From contig NZ_JAHKPV010000006.1 of the NCBI RefSeq assembly GCF_018860765.1, positions 194,740 to 258,739 on the forward strand: DNA of 64,000 nt. Direction: 5' to 3'. This document shows positions 9,200 through 18,509 of this stretch, in pieces; positions within the stretch are counted from its first letter, which is position 1; each line of letters opens with the position of its first letter. The notes under the pieces are model-generated. The model was given only the letters and a program-made list of their open reading frames with translations. It was not told the DNA's origin and ran no database searches. Position numbers and translations under genes: made by a program. Origin of the DNA: Marinobacter salexigens (GTDB taxonomy: Bacteria; Pseudomonadota; Gammaproteobacteria; Pseudomonadales; Oleiphilaceae).

Positions 9200-9694
9200 A
9201 TGGCCCTGCCCTTGCCGATTCGTTTACCTTTATCTAACACGCCTCTGGTCAGCGACTCTCTGGCATTACTTTCTGAATACCTGCCATCACCCTTTCCTTT
9301 GCTCGACGCCATTGACCGCTCAATTCCTATGCCGATGAAGCAACTTGTTGCAGAAGCGCCCCTCAATCGAGTTTTTGCGGAAGCCATTGCTGATGGCGAG
9401 TTTGACGATTTTGAAGGACGCAGTATCCGGCTGGAGGTGAATGGCGGCCATCCGGGCATTACATTTGGATTTTGGTCTGGCAGGCTGCGTGTACTAAATG
9501 GGTCAGGAGAAGCCACCATTCGAGGTTCCTTCTCTGCCTTCAAAACTCTCGCCGAACGTCGGCAAGACCCTGATCAGCTGTTTTTTCAGCGACGACTGGT
9601 CATAGAAGGAGATACGGAACTGGGGCTAGCCCTCAAAAACCTTCTCGACAGTTTAGACTGGGATCTCAAGCTCCGGAAATTGCGTTTATTTTGA
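9200..9694 (+). CDS. ubiT: SCP2-domain anaerobic ubiquinone biosynthesis factor UbiT
   Basis: Lipid-binding accessory protein needed, with UbiU and UbiV, to make ubiquinone without oxygen. 164 residues; a single SCP2 (sterol-carrier-like) domain covers most of it, with RLEVNGGHPG, an FxSGRLR-type segment and the closing LVIEGDTELGLALKNLLDSL. The ATG at 9200 is preferred over an in-frame TTG at 9194 because CCGGAG lies 6 bases before the ATG. ubiU and ubiV are nearby on the other strand. Respiration through NarG and the quinol-fed branch to NirS/NorB needs quinone, which explains its place beside narXL. Confidence 0.88.
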   Translation: MALPLPIRLPLSNTPLVSDSLALLSEYLPSPFPLLDAIDRSIPMPMKQLVAEAPLNRVFAEAIADGEFDDFEGRSIRLEVNGGHPGITFGFWSGRLRVLNGSGEATIRGSFSAFKTLAERRQDPDQLFFQRRLVIEGDTELGLALKNLLDSLDWDLKLRKLRLF

Positions 9695-9795
9695 AGCTTT
9701 CTGTTGCTGGGGCCATATCAAACCCATGCAACCCTGTGCGATGGTTTAGGAACATTAAACGGAATCCGGCGGGATTTGCACAGTGAGAGAGCAAA

Positions 9796-10257
9796 ATGAA
9801 CGAAATTCACATGATGTCACTGGCTGAACGGCTCTGCCTTACCGCCGCTTTTGTCTTTTTTATGACGGGGCTGTTGACAGGTATCTGGAAGTACTGGTGC
9901 ATGGCCCAAAGCCCTAAAGCAGCTGCGCCACGGTATGTAGACATTGCCCACCGCAGCTCACTCATGTACAGCTTTGCCGCCGTGTTGCTGGGTTGGTTTG
10001 CCAGCTACAGTGTATTTCCGGATTGGCTGAATACTCTAGGCGCCGTCTCTGCCTTGGGCTTTTTTGCTTTAGCCATTGGCACTTACATCATTCACGGCTT
10101 TTTGCGAGATACCAGCAACCAGCTACGCAAGCCACACACGTTGGGCACCATAGCACTGCCGTTTTGGATTGTTCATGGTTTTATGATAACCCTTATTGCG
10201 GCTGAGGTTGGAGGATCGCTGATTCTGGGCGCCGGTGCCATGATGGCAATCTGGTGA
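9796..10257 (+). CDS. Small four-helix membrane protein of unknown function
   Basis: 153 residues with four predicted membrane helices (about 13-31, 54-73, 79-99 and 121-148). Conserved-looking polar residues are AHRSSLMY at the start of helix 2 and IIHGFLRD after helix 3. I do not recognise the family firmly; size and the AH...LMY motif distantly recall small hydroxylaminobenzene mutase-type membrane proteins, but that is speculation. It lies between ubiT and yiiM, 35 bases before yiiM, so it probably shares a transcript with that MOSC protein. Confidence 0.7.
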   Translation: MNEIHMMSLAERLCLTAAFVFFMTGLLTGIWKYWCMAQSPKAAAPRYVDIAHRSSLMYSFAAVLLGWFASYSVFPDWLNTLGAVSALGFFALAIGTYIIHGFLRDTSNQLRKPHTLGTIALPFWIVHGFMITLIAAEVGGSLILGAGAMMAIW

Positions 10258-10292
10258 ACTGATTCCAGTTCGGGAAGCTTTGGAGAACTCAA

Positions 10293-10985
10293 ATGGCAAA
10301 CGGCGTTGTAATCAAGGAACTCAGAGTTGGCAATTTAAACAAGCTTGGCGATACCGAGACCCTTACGGGTATCTACAAGCAACAGGTTGACTCCGCCTAT
10401 CTACATTCAAATGGCTTGAGCGACGACCAGCAAGGCGACAAAAACCACCATGGAGGGCCAGAAAAAGCCCTGCACCACTTTGCCTCAGAGCATTATCCGC
10501 GACTTCGTAAAGCTTTGCCCGAACCCGCCGCTGGGCATTGCCAGCCGGGAGCCTTTGGTGAAAATCTAGTGACTTCAGGATTTACCGAAGCCGACGTGTG
10601 TGTGGGCGATATTTTCGCGCTTGGGGAAGCCGTTGTTCAAGTCTCCCAGCCTCGCCAGCCTTGCTGGCGATTAAACCTTCGCTTCGGAATTCCCGATATG
10701 TCTCAGCGCCTGCAAAACACCCTGAGAACAGGATGGTACTACCGGGTGCTGCAGTCAGGGCAAATTAGCCAGAGAAACATACTCATCCTTGACCAGAGGC
10801 CGAACCCCGCATGGCCTCTGAGCCGAGTATTATCCCTACTATACGATTCCACACTGGAGCAAACTGCACTTGAAGAGATGGCCGAGCTGGAACATCTCTC
10901 TCCGAATCTTCGTGGGCTGGCTCAAAAGCGGCTGGAAAACGGCACGGTTGAGGATTGGGGGAGGCGGCTATTTGGCCAGCCCTAA
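10293..10985 (+). CDS. yiiM: MOSC-domain protein, YiiM-like
   Basis: 230 residues. MOSC domains bind molybdenum cofactor through a conserved Cys; the match here is [14 protein letters not shown]. The motifs [13 protein letters not shown] and [11 protein letters not shown] are typical of the YiiM branch, which in E. coli protects from N-hydroxylated bases such as 6-hydroxylaminopurine together with an electron donor. In a nitrate/nitrite-reducing cell, detoxification of hydroxylamino compounds is a reasonable role. The 3' end overlaps the convergent ubiV end by four bases. Confidence 0.88.
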   Translation: MANGVVIKELRVGNLNKLGDTETLTGIYKQQVDSAYLHSNGLSDDQQGDKNHHGGPEKALHHFASEHYPRLRKALPEPAAGHCQPGAFGENLVTSGFTEADVCVGDIFALGEAVVQVSQPRQPCWRLNLRFGIPDMSQRLQNTLRTGWYYRVLQSGQISQRNILILDQRPNPAWPLSRVLSLLYDSTLEQTALEEMAELEHLSPNLRGLAQKRLENGTVEDWGRRLFGQP

Positions 10986-11881
10986 GTCTGGTCAACCACA
11001 AGATCCATGCCCGGCTTGCCATACCAGTAACCGTTACAGGGCGGCGCCTCTACCAACTGCAATGGGTCCGCTGCCGGAGCCTCCCCACGACGCACCTGAT
11101 CATAGCGGCGAACCACTTCAGCCATGCCCTGATGCTCGGGGCTTAGGCGCACAGTTGCTACGCCCATTTTTTCCATATCCGGTATTTCGCGCATCAGGTC
11201 GTAGCGGGAGCCAGACAAGGTTGAAATACCATTCAACCGAAATAGCTCTTGCGATTCCCGTGAACGCAGCTCCATCCCATCTGGGTGTTGCAAACAGCGG
11301 AATTCACAGTTGTCTTTAGGCAGATTATAGTGCCGAGCAGTAAAACAACGGGACGACCAAGCCAAGGGCAGGAAGCCCCAAGCGAACACTTCCGCAGGCA
11401 AATCCAGACCTTCGTTTTTTAGCTCCACAATTAACTGCTGTAAGGTTTCTCGGCCCAGCTCTACGGGCAAGCTCCAACCTTTCAAACCCTGTTTTGCTAG
11501 CAGCTTCAATGTCGCGGTGTTGTAGAGATTCATCGAAGGGCCGGTCACGAATGGCAGTTTGTTCTGGGTTGCCAATTGCAGCGCACTTTGGTCGTTGGCT
11601 TCAACAAGATATTCCTGCTGGCTGCAGATTTTACGTAACGCTCGCAGGTCAGCTTCGGACTCGATCAGAGTTTGCGTTGATAGCACGACCTGTTTGCCGG
11701 ATTCCTTGAGTACGCTGGCGATCTCGAACCAATCTGCCAGCTTCAATTCACGGCGGCGGGAGCAAACGGTTTCCCCCAAGTACACCGTATCAACCGGCCA
11801 TTCGGCGGCGTTGGCGTAGAAATCAAACACGGTTTGTTTAGACCAGAACCAAAGAATCGGGCCCAAAGAGAGCTTCATCAT
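10982..11881 (-). CDS. ubiV: Anaerobic ubiquinone biosynthesis protein UbiV (U32 family)
   Basis: Forms a heterodimer with UbiU for oxygen-independent ring hydroxylation in ubiquinone synthesis. 299 residues from the first of two tandem ATGs (11881); E. coli UbiV is 292. Four Cys that would hold the 4Fe-4S cluster are present: C40 in [10 protein letters not shown] and C179, C192 and C196 in WSSRCF and DNCEFRC. The frame stays open further upstream, but that part lies inside ubiU and is not needed. ubiU ends 14 bases before it, so the pair is an operon. A pathway for ubiquinone without O2 fits the denitrification setting. Confidence 0.93.
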   Translation of the reverse strand: MMKLSLGPILWFWSKQTVFDFYANAAEWPVDTVYLGETVCSRRRELKLADWFEIASVLKESGKQVVLSTQTLIESEADLRALRKICSQQEYLVEANDQSALQLATQNKLPFVTGPSMNLYNTATLKLLAKQGLKGWSLPVELGRETLQQLIVELKNEGLDLPAEVFAWGFLPLAWSSRCFTARHYNLPKDNCEFRCLQHPDGMELRSRESQELFRLNGISTLSGSRYDLMREIPDMEKMGVATVRLSPEHQGMAEVVRRYDQVRRGEAPAADPLQLVEAPPCNGYWYGKPGMDLVVDQT

Positions 11882-11895
11882 GGAGTTACTCCGCG

Positions 11896-12891
11896 TTATT
11901 TCCATTTGCGATGATAGGCGCCAATGGTGGTCAGGCCACCTTCCGACAAGCCCGCCAGCGTGCTGTTCCAAGCAGGATCCACACGAAAATCCCCGGCGCC
12001 TGCATTTAGCCGGTCAAGAGCTTGGCGCCAAGTGCGCGCAACATCAGCGATATATGACGGGCTGCGTTGGCGGCCTTCGATTTTCACGGCGCTGATGCCA
12101 AGCTCTTTCAGTTCCGGGAGCAAGTCCAGAGTGTTCAGACTCACCGGCTCTTCAATAGCGTGGTACACACTTCCCTCAACTTCGAAACGACCTTTGCACA
12201 GAGTGGGATAGCCGGCAGATTCGCCCTTGCCATAGCGGTCGATCAATACATCGTTAAGACGTGACTCCAAACCGTTCGGAGTTTCATGCCAACGCACAGC
12301 CTTGGCTGGCGAGCAGGCACCGCGGGTATTGGGTGACTCATCGGTGAGATAGGAAGACAAGTAACAGCGTCCCTCTGCCATGATGCACAGACTGCCAAAG
12401 GCAAATACCTCCAACTCGACCGGGCTGTGTTTTGCGACACCACGCACCTGATCTATAGATAACACCCTAGGCAAAACGGCACGGCGAATATCAAAGTTGT
12501 CTTTGTAGAAGCGCAGAGCTTCATAGCTGGTGGCTGACCCCTGTACTGAAAGGTGCCGATTGACTTGCGGGTGTTTGTTGGCCGCATACTCCAACAGCCC
12601 CATATCCGCGAGGATAATTGCATCCACCCCCAGTGCCGCCGCCCGGTCAACGGCCCCTTTCCATGCTTCCCAGCCATCCGGCTGCGGGTAGGTGTTGATG
12701 GCACAAAACACTCTGGCACCTTTGTTGTGGGCGTACTCGATGCCCTCACCTGCTCGCTTATCATTAAAGTTGAGGCCAGCAAACTGGCGGGCATTGGTGC
12801 TGTCTTTAAACCCCAAGTAGACGGCATCGGCGCCGTTATCCACCGCGGTTTTTAGTGCCGGCAAGCTACCGGCCGGGCAAACAAGTTCCAT
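11896..12891 (-). CDS. ubiU: Anaerobic ubiquinone biosynthesis protein UbiU (U32 family)
   Basis: Partner of UbiV. 331 residues from the ATG at 12891 (MELVCPAG), identical in length to the E. coli protein. The four cluster Cys fall at exactly the E. coli positions: C169 and C176 ([11 protein letters not shown]), C193 (GAC) and C232 (PTLCKG). An in-frame extension upstream exists but lacks family character. Transcription probably starts near 12913 from an Anr-like promoter described separately. Confidence 0.94.
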   Translation of the reverse strand: MELVCPAGSLPALKTAVDNGADAVYLGFKDSTNARQFAGLNFNDKRAGEGIEYAHNKGARVFCAINTYPQPDGWEAWKGAVDRAAALGVDAIILADMGLLEYAANKHPQVNRHLSVQGSATSYEALRFYKDNFDIRRAVLPRVLSIDQVRGVAKHSPVELEVFAFGSLCIMAEGRCYLSSYLTDESPNTRGACSPAKAVRWHETPNGLESRLNDVLIDRYGKGESAGYPTLCKGRFEVEGSVYHAIEEPVSLNTLDLLPELKELGISAVKIEGRQRSPSYIADVARTWRQALDRLNAGAGDFRVDPAWNSTLAGLSEGGLTTIGAYHRKWK

Positions 12892-12919
12892 GGGCTTTCT
12901 CCCGGTCAACGTTGCACAG

Positions 12920-12961
12920 ACCATACGCCGGGCCAACTTCCGGGGCATTGACCTTTGTCAG
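12920..12961 (-). promoter_or_regulatory. Anr-like promoter of ubiUV
   Basis: On the minus strand CTGACAAAGGTCAA (12961-12948) matches TTGAT-N4-ATCAA at 7/10. TATGGT at 12925-12920 has a 4/6 match to the -10 consensus. If transcription starts at 12913, the box centre is at -41.5 and the hexamer at -12 to -7, the class II Fnr geometry. The individual matches are modest; the geometry and the gene function support the call. Confidence 0.5.
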
Positions 12962-12995
12962 CGGAACAACCAATACCCGCCATGCTCCACGCCAA

Positions 12996-13011
12996 TACCC
13001 ATTTAGGGTTA
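12996..13011. promoter_or_regulatory. NarL-type 7-2-7 site between ubiU and the nitrate chemoreceptor gene
   Basis: TACCCAT-TT-AGGGTTA. The left heptamer matches TACYYMT fully; the right, read inversely, is TAACCCT, 6/7. The two-base gap is the canonical NarL/NarP arrangement. It lies 105 bases before ubiU and about 173 before the chemoreceptor start. A 12-base perfect palindrome, AACCCATGGGTT, follows at 13050-13061. The rest of the 292-base intergenic region shows nothing else clear. Confidence 0.5.
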
Positions 13012-13183
13012 CTCCACGCACCATTACGTATAGCCAGATTTTTCGTTAGAACCCATGGGTTTAACATTGAATAACAATAAGTTACCAGCGTATACCTACC
13101 ACCACACGTACCTCGTGCTGTGAATGGTTTTGGCAACGACACTTGCCCACAATGGGCGCCATTCACGAACATGAGGGATCCCG

Positions 13184-15211
13184 ATGAACAACATCATCAA
13201 CAACCTCTCCATGCGAGGAAAGCTCATCACGCTTGTGATGCCCGCCTTGCTGGTGATTATTTACTTTGCCATTGAAAGCATTGCCTTGAATGCAGGGCAA
13301 CTGAATGATATGAAACAACTACGCTTATTGGTTCAATTGGCCAATATCGGCGATCCGCTGATTGAGACATTGCAGAAAGAACGTGGCCGCTCGGCAGTTG
13401 TGCTCTCAGGGGGGGCAGATCGTGTGGCGGCGCAGCGAGCAAAGCAGGCGCTAGCCAGCCAACGCCTGCAAACCAATGACCGGTTATCTGACTACCAATC
13501 AAACCTTGCGGCCCTTCAACAGGAAGCCAGCTTCGGTTCTAAAGTAACCGGCAGTATTGAGTCTGTCGCTCAGAAGCTAGCCACTCTTGACCAGCTCCGC
13601 AGTAGTGTCGATCGGGGCTCTCTGAGTGGACTTCAAGCTGGGGGCCGTTATACACAGCCCATCACCGGATTACTTAACCGGATTCCTCTTGTTATTTCGC
13701 GCTCCACTGACCCAAAGCTTACCCGCGACATCAACGCTTACTATGCTCTAGCAGAGGCTGCTGAAGCGGCAGGCAAAGAACGCGCAACGGGAGCCTCGCT
13801 CATTAGCAGCGGAGATTTTGATCTTCCGTCGATTCAAAAAATTGCAGCCTTTGAAGGCCACCAAGAAGCGTTCATTCGTGAAGCCAGCGCTATGTTGGTA
13901 TCAGACCTCACACAGCTTACAGCGTTAGAAAAGCTTGCGGACACCGAAGAAAACCGCGACCTGCAAGCGAAACGTAACACGCTTTTCAGCAGTCCCTCAG
14001 GCATGTACGCCCTGAATTCGGCTGAGTGGTTTGATATTACAACCAAGCAGTTAAGTAACCTTAACGACTTGCGCAGCATCTTGCTCGACCGCACATCAAC
14101 CGCTGCTGCCGATGGTGTTGCCAGCGCTCGGCACGATCTGCTGGTGGCATCTGGAATTGCGGCTTCAGCCATCATTGCCGTTTTTGCTCTGATGCTGCTT
14201 ATGGTCAACGCGATAAACAGGCAGATCAACAACCTGCTAGACGGCGTGCGGTTCGCTATGGATAACAAGGATCTGAGGCAGCAAATGCAGGTTTCCAGCA
14301 AAGACGAGATCGGCAACATAGGTCGGGCAATCAACGAGCTCTTTATCAAGTTTGGGGGTGCCCTTAAGCACATCGACAATGCGAGCATTCAACTCGCGAC
14401 AGCCACCGAAGAAACCAGCTCCACAGCCAGCCAAAACGCGGCTCAAACCAAAAATCAGCAAACCCAGATTGAACAAGTTGCTGCAGCTACCGAGGAAATG
14501 TCTGCTACATCTGAGCAGATTTCCCAAAACACCCAGCAGGTGGCAGACGCCGCCAATATGGTTACAGAGAGAAGCCGAACCGGAGAAGACGTGTTGCGCA
14601 ACAGCATAAGCCGCATACGCTCTCTGGCCAGTTCGGTGGGAGACGTAAACGAAGTAATCGAAGAGTTGGAGAAGCGCAGCAGCAGCATTGTGGAGGTCGT
14701 GGATGTTATCCGCAAGGTAGCTGACCAGACCAACTTACTCGCCTTGAACGCCGCCATTGAGGCCGCGCGAGCTGGTGAGTATGGCCGCGGGTTTGCGGTC
14801 GTGGCTGACGAAGTTCGAACTCTGGCCCGCCAGACGCACGACTCCACCACGCAAATTGAAGACATCGTTAATAGCTTCAAGGTAATCACCGATAGCGCAA
14901 GCCGTTCTATTACAGCCAGCCACAAGCTTGCCAATGAAACCAGCGAGCAATCCTCGGAGCTCGAACAAACCTTTGCGGCGATTCTCGGAGACGTCAACAA
15001 CATCTCTGGCATGGCGACCCAGATAGCGGCGGCCTCCGAGCAGCAGGTTGCGGTTACCCGTGAGCTGGCCGGGAACATGGAATCGGTCAGTGAGGTAGCC
15101 ATACTGACACTTACCGGCTCTCAGGAGATATCCCACGTTACAGGAGAGCAGGCGCGACTCGCCCGGCAACTGCAAGATCTGGCTAACGAATTCAAAGTTA
15201 CAGCGGCCTAA
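13184..15211 (+). CDS. Methyl-accepting chemotaxis protein with nitrate/nitrite-sensing NIT domain
   Basis: 675-residue chemoreceptor. TM1 is about 14-33; the periplasmic region holds a NIT domain with its typical [19 protein letters not shown] motif; TM2 is about 318-340, followed by HAMP and a long cytoplasmic helical bundle. The signalling tip [19 protein letters not shown] and the [11 protein letters not shown] segment are the standard MCP hairpin. It is likely to steer cells toward nitrate or nitrite, the substrates of the neighbouring reductases. Ribosome site GAGGGATCCCG precedes the ATG. NarL-like DNA upstream suggests nitrate control. Confidence 0.92.
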   Translation: MNNIINNLSMRGKLITLVMPALLVIIYFAIESIALNAGQLNDMKQLRLLVQLANIGDPLIETLQKERGRSAVVLSGGADRVAAQRAKQALASQRLQTNDRLSDYQSNLAALQQEASFGSKVTGSIESVAQKLATLDQLRSSVDRGSLSGLQAGGRYTQPITGLLNRIPLVISRSTDPKLTRDINAYYALAEAAEAAGKERATGASLISSGDFDLPSIQKIAAFEGHQEAFIREASAMLVSDLTQLTALEKLADTEENRDLQAKRNTLFSSPSGMYALNSAEWFDITTKQLSNLNDLRSILLDRTSTAAADGVASARHDLLVASGIAASAIIAVFALMLLMVNAINRQINNLLDGVRFAMDNKDLRQQMQVSSKDEIGNIGRAINELFIKFGGALKHIDNASIQLATATEETSSTASQNAAQTKNQQTQIEQVAAATEEMSATSEQISQNTQQVADAANMVTERSRTGEDVLRNSISRIRSLASSVGDVNEVIEELEKRSSSIVEVVDVIRKVADQTNLLALNAAIEAARAGEYGRGFAVVADEVRTLARQTHDSTTQIEDIVNSFKVITDSASRSITASHKLANETSEQSSELEQTFAAILGDVNNISGMATQIAAASEQQVAVTRELAGNMESVSEVAILTLTGSQEISHVTGEQARLARQLQDLANEFKVTAA

Positions 15212-15233
15212 CCCAGAGTAACAAGCGAAAGCA

Positions 15234-15259
15234 GTCCGGGGCGCCTAGCGGCCCCGGAC
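15234..15259. terminator. Hairpin between convergent chemoreceptor and hemN genes
   Basis: GTCCGGGGC (15234-15242) and GCCCCGGAC (15251-15259) pair perfectly over nine bases with an eight-base loop. It lies between two convergent stop codons. No T-tract follows on either strand, so termination may be weak or the hairpin may only protect transcript ends. Confidence 0.55.
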
Positions 15260-15263
15260 CAAC

Positions 15264-16682
15264 TCAGATAATGCGCGAAAACCGCTGGCTAGCGCCCTCT
15301 TTACGGTAGAAATCGAAAATCTGGCATATCGCGCGAATCAGTAGTCGGCCAGCAGGCTCTACCTGCAGCACCTGACCACTATCGCCAATCAGTTCATCTG
15401 CCATCATCGGCTTTAGACGCGCCAACTCGTCTGCAAAGTAGCTATCAAAATCCTCTTGCCACTGGGCAGAAAATTGCTGACGATCCAGACGGAACTGGCA
15501 AATAAGCTGACCAATAACCCAACGGCGAATTCGGTCGTCTCGGGTCAGGTTCACACCCTTGGTAATCGCTAATTGGCCAGCATCAATAGATGCCTCCCAC
15601 GCGGGCAGATCATGGTTGTTCTGGAAGTAAGCATCGTCAGTCTGGCCGATAGCCGAAACACCCAGAGAAACCAAATCACAATCCGAGTGGGTGGTATAGC
15701 CTTGGAAGTTCCGGTGCAAACGCCCTGCACGTTGCGCAATCGCCAAGCTGTCATCCGGCTTGGCAAAGTGGTCCATGCCAATGTACTCGTAACCCGCCTC
15801 AAGCAAGCGATTAATGGTGTTATGCAGAATGGTCAGTTTTTGTTGCGGCGACGGCAACGTATCATCCTTGATGCGGGTTTGCGGATAAAAACGTTCCGGC
15901 AGATGTGCGTAACTGAATACAGACAATCTATCCGGCGACATTTCCAATACAGCTTCGAGAGTATCCGCAAAGCTTTCCGGCGTCTGGTGGGGCAGGCCGT
16001 AAATCAGATCGAGGTTAATGGAACCAAACCCAAGGTTCCGGGCTTCCTTCAGAACCGCTTCGGTCATTTCTTTGGGTTGTATCCGGTTAACAGCCTTTTG
16101 AACCTCCGGATTTACATCCTGAACTCCCAGACTGATACGGTTAAAACCAAGCTCCCAAAGAGTTGGCAGAGTGTCTTGATCCACTTCTCTGGGATCAATT
16201 TCTACGCTGTAATCATGCTCTCCATCGCTTTGCAGATTGAACAACTCAGCGTACCCATCCATCAACTCCCGCATAACATCTTTCGGCAGGAAGGTTGGTG
16301 TGCCGCCACCCCAATGTAGCTGCTTTACCGGGCGATCCGAGCCAAACAACTTCGACTGCATAGCCGCTTCTTTCAGAACGCGCTCTACATAAGGCATCGC
16401 CTTATCGCGTTTTTTGGTGATCACTTTGTTGCAGGCGCAGTAGTAACAAAGGTGCGCGCAAAACGGCAGGTGGGTATACAGGGAAAGAGGTCGGTTGCTG
16501 GCTTTGCTGCGGGCGGCAGCTTCCACCATCTGCTCAACCGGATAGTTCTGGTTAAACTCCACGGCCGTGGGATAAGAAGTATAGCGTGGCCCACTGAGGT
16601 CGTAGCGTTTGATCAGCGCATCATCCCAGATGAACTCCGGGAGTGTAGATTCAGCAGCTTGTGGTGCGGTGTCGGAAGCCAT
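15264..16682 (-). CDS. hemN: Oxygen-independent coproporphyrinogen III oxidase HemN
   Basis: Radical SAM enzyme that decarboxylates coproporphyrinogen III to protoporphyrinogen IX without O2, supplying heme for anaerobic cytochromes. 472 residues from the ATG at 16682. The SAM cluster motif is CAHLCYYC (C75, C79, C82, with C84 following), and GGGTPTFL follows, as in true HemN rather than HemW. An extra 17 codons upstream are in frame but the RBS and homology favour MASDT. The promoter carries an Anr-type box. Confidence 0.95.
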   Translation of the reverse strand: MASDTAPQAAESTLPEFIWDDALIKRYDLSGPRYTSYPTAVEFNQNYPVEQMVEAAARSKASNRPLSLYTHLPFCAHLCYYCACNKVITKKRDKAMPYVERVLKEAAMQSKLFGSDRPVKQLHWGGGTPTFLPKDVMRELMDGYAELFNLQSDGEHDYSVEIDPREVDQDTLPTLWELGFNRISLGVQDVNPEVQKAVNRIQPKEMTEAVLKEARNLGFGSINLDLIYGLPHQTPESFADTLEAVLEMSPDRLSVFSYAHLPERFYPQTRIKDDTLPSPQQKLTILHNTINRLLEAGYEYIGMDHFAKPDDSLAIAQRAGRLHRNFQGYTTHSDCDLVSLGVSAIGQTDDAYFQNNHDLPAWEASIDAGQLAITKGVNLTRDDRIRRWVIGQLICQFRLDRQQFSAQWQEDFDSYFADELARLKPMMADELIGDSGQVLQVEPAGRLLIRAICQIFDFYRKEGASQRFSRII

Positions 16683-16731
16683 AATAAAAACTCTGAGCGT
16701 ATGATGTATGGGGTCAGCGCGGAAGCAACGC

Positions 16732-16773
16732 ATTATAGGCGAGCCCGGCTAAACGCATCTTGATGCGAGTCAT
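16732..16773 (-). promoter_or_regulatory. Anr-type class II promoter of hemN
   Basis: A perfect TATAAT lies at 16737-16732 on the minus strand. ATGACTCGCATCAA (16773-16760) has one perfect half site (ATCAA) and one 3/5 half. Taking +1 at 16725, the hexamer is at -12 to -7 and the box centre exactly at -41.5. hemN genes of other gammaproteobacteria are known Anr/Fnr targets. Confidence 0.7.
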
Positions 16774-16921
16774 CTTGACTAATATCTGGATTTTATCAGC
16801 CTCTCGCCTGAACTACCCTTGTGCCTAGTGCGTATTCTCGCTACCTACTATGGGTTAAGCGCCCAAGTGTTCCTCAGTGAAAACAAACAAAAATCCGCCA
16901 GCAACCGGAGCGCACCCTCAC

Positions 16922-18454
16922 ATGGCCAACCTGATTCTGATTCTTGGTGATCAGCTGACAACCGACATCAGCACCCTTGAGGGGGCCGACCCGCAACGCG
17001 ACACAGTTGTAATGGCAGAAGTTCATGAGGAGGCCAGCTATACCAACCATCACAAGAAAAAGTTGGTGCTGCTGTTCAGCGCCATGCGCCACTTTGCTCA
17101 AAAGCTGGAACAGGACGGATGGCAAGTTCACTATCAGCCGTATCATCCAGACAACAAACATCAAAGCCTAGAAAGCGTTGTTTGTTCCCTGCGTGAAGAC
17201 CTTCGCCCAAGCAACATCATCACAACCGAATGCGGCGAATGGCGATTGCACAATCAGATCTGCCACTGGCAGGAACGCTTGGGTGTGCCGGTAGAAATCC
17301 GCACTGACACCCGCTTTATCGCCAGCAAGCGCGAGTTTGCCGATTGGGCCGAGGGTCGCAAGCAGTTGCGCATGGAGTTCTTTTACCGGGAAATGCGGCG
17401 TAAAACCGGGCTATTGATGGCACCAGACGGCAAGCCAGAAGGCGGCAACTGGAACTTCGATGCCGATAATCGCCGCAAATGGAGCGGCAAACCGCCCGCT
17501 CCCGCGCCATTTCGAATAGAACCGGATACCATAACCCGCGAGGTGATCGATCTGGTAGAGCAGCACTTCCCCGATCACTTTGGCGTTACCGGCGATTTTC
17601 ACTTTGCAGTCACCCCGGAGGATGCGCAAGAGGCTCTGAACTACTTCATCGAGTTTGCGTTACCCTGCTTTGGCGACTATCAGGACGCCATGTCTGACAA
17701 CGAAGACTGGCTGTTCCGCTCCATTCTTTCACCCTATATCAACTGCGGCCTGCTTGACCCTCTCGCGGTATGCGAAGCTGCAGCAAACGCTTGGTATGCT
17801 GGGCAGGCGCCTATTAACGCGGTGGAAGGTTTTATCCGCCAAATTATTGGTTGGCGTGAGTTTGTAAGAGGCATTTATTGGCTGCACATGCCGGAGTACG
17901 CAAAGGAAAACCGCCTTGGCAACACCCGCGCACTGCCCTGGTTCTACTGGACCGGCGATACTAAGATGCGCTGCATGCACCAAGCCATCGACGCCACCCG
18001 GCGCAATGCCTATGCCCATCACATCCAGAGGCTGATGGTTACCGGCAACTTCGCACTATTGGCAGGCGTAACACCAGAGGAAATCTGTGACTGGTACTTG
18101 GCCGTTTACGCCGATGCCTATGATTGGGTAGAACTGCCCAATGTGCTAGGCATGGTGATGCACGCTGACGGCGGCTATCTTGGGTCAAAGCCTTACGCCG
18201 CCAGCGGCAAATACATTCAACGGATGTCTGACCACTGTTCCAACTGCCACTACAAGGTCAGCAAAAGCACAGAACCAGACGCCTGCCCGTTCAACTCACT
18301 ATACTGGCACTTCATTGACCGCCACCGGGTTGATTTCGAGCGCAACCCACGCATGGGCATGATGTATCGCAACTGGGACAAGCAGAAACCGGAAAAACGC
18401 GAGGCCGTACTAAGAAGAGCGGAGAATCTGCTAACAAATCTTGAGGTCATTTAA
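16922..18454 (+). CDS. Iron-sulfur bacterial cryptochrome/(6-4) photolyase (PhrB type)
   Basis: 510 residues of the FeS-BCP branch of the cryptochrome/photolyase family: flavin enzymes that repair (6-4) photoproducts or sense blue light and carry a 4Fe-4S cluster. The start MANLILILGDQLT is typical. Candidate cluster Cys are in KMRCMHQ and in CSNCHYKVSKSTEPDAC near the C-terminus, matching the one-plus-three pattern of Agrobacterium PhrB. The ATG at 16922 has GGAG 10 bases upstream; an in-frame GTG at 16877 would add 15 residues without family character. The short DUF2256 gene downstream often travels with photolyases. Confidence 0.9.
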   Translation: MANLILILGDQLTTDISTLEGADPQRDTVVMAEVHEEASYTNHHKKKLVLLFSAMRHFAQKLEQDGWQVHYQPYHPDNKHQSLESVVCSLREDLRPSNIITTECGEWRLHNQICHWQERLGVPVEIRTDTRFIASKREFADWAEGRKQLRMEFFYREMRRKTGLLMAPDGKPEGGNWNFDADNRRKWSGKPPAPAPFRIEPDTITREVIDLVEQHFPDHFGVTGDFHFAVTPEDAQEALNYFIEFALPCFGDYQDAMSDNEDWLFRSILSPYINCGLLDPLAVCEAAANAWYAGQAPINAVEGFIRQIIGWREFVRGIYWLHMPEYAKENRLGNTRALPWFYWTGDTKMRCMHQAIDATRRNAYAHHIQRLMVTGNFALLAGVTPEEICDWYLAVYADAYDWVELPNVLGMVMHADGGYLGSKPYAASGKYIQRMSDHCSNCHYKVSKSTEPDACPFNSLYWHFIDRHRVDFERNPRMGMMYRNWDKQKPEKREAVLRRAENLLTNLEVI

Positions 18455-18509
18455 GGAAAAATCCTTTTGCAACTGCTAGTGTCCTATAAACGTCCCTCTC
18501 CCCTAACAA

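Noticed and set aside
13067..13080. TTGAATAACAATAA as an Anr box for the nitrate chemoreceptor
   Set aside because: The second half matches only 3/5 and no well-placed -10 was seen.
15573..16319. Open frame of 248 codons opposite hemN
   Set aside because: Shadow of hemN; no recognisable domain.
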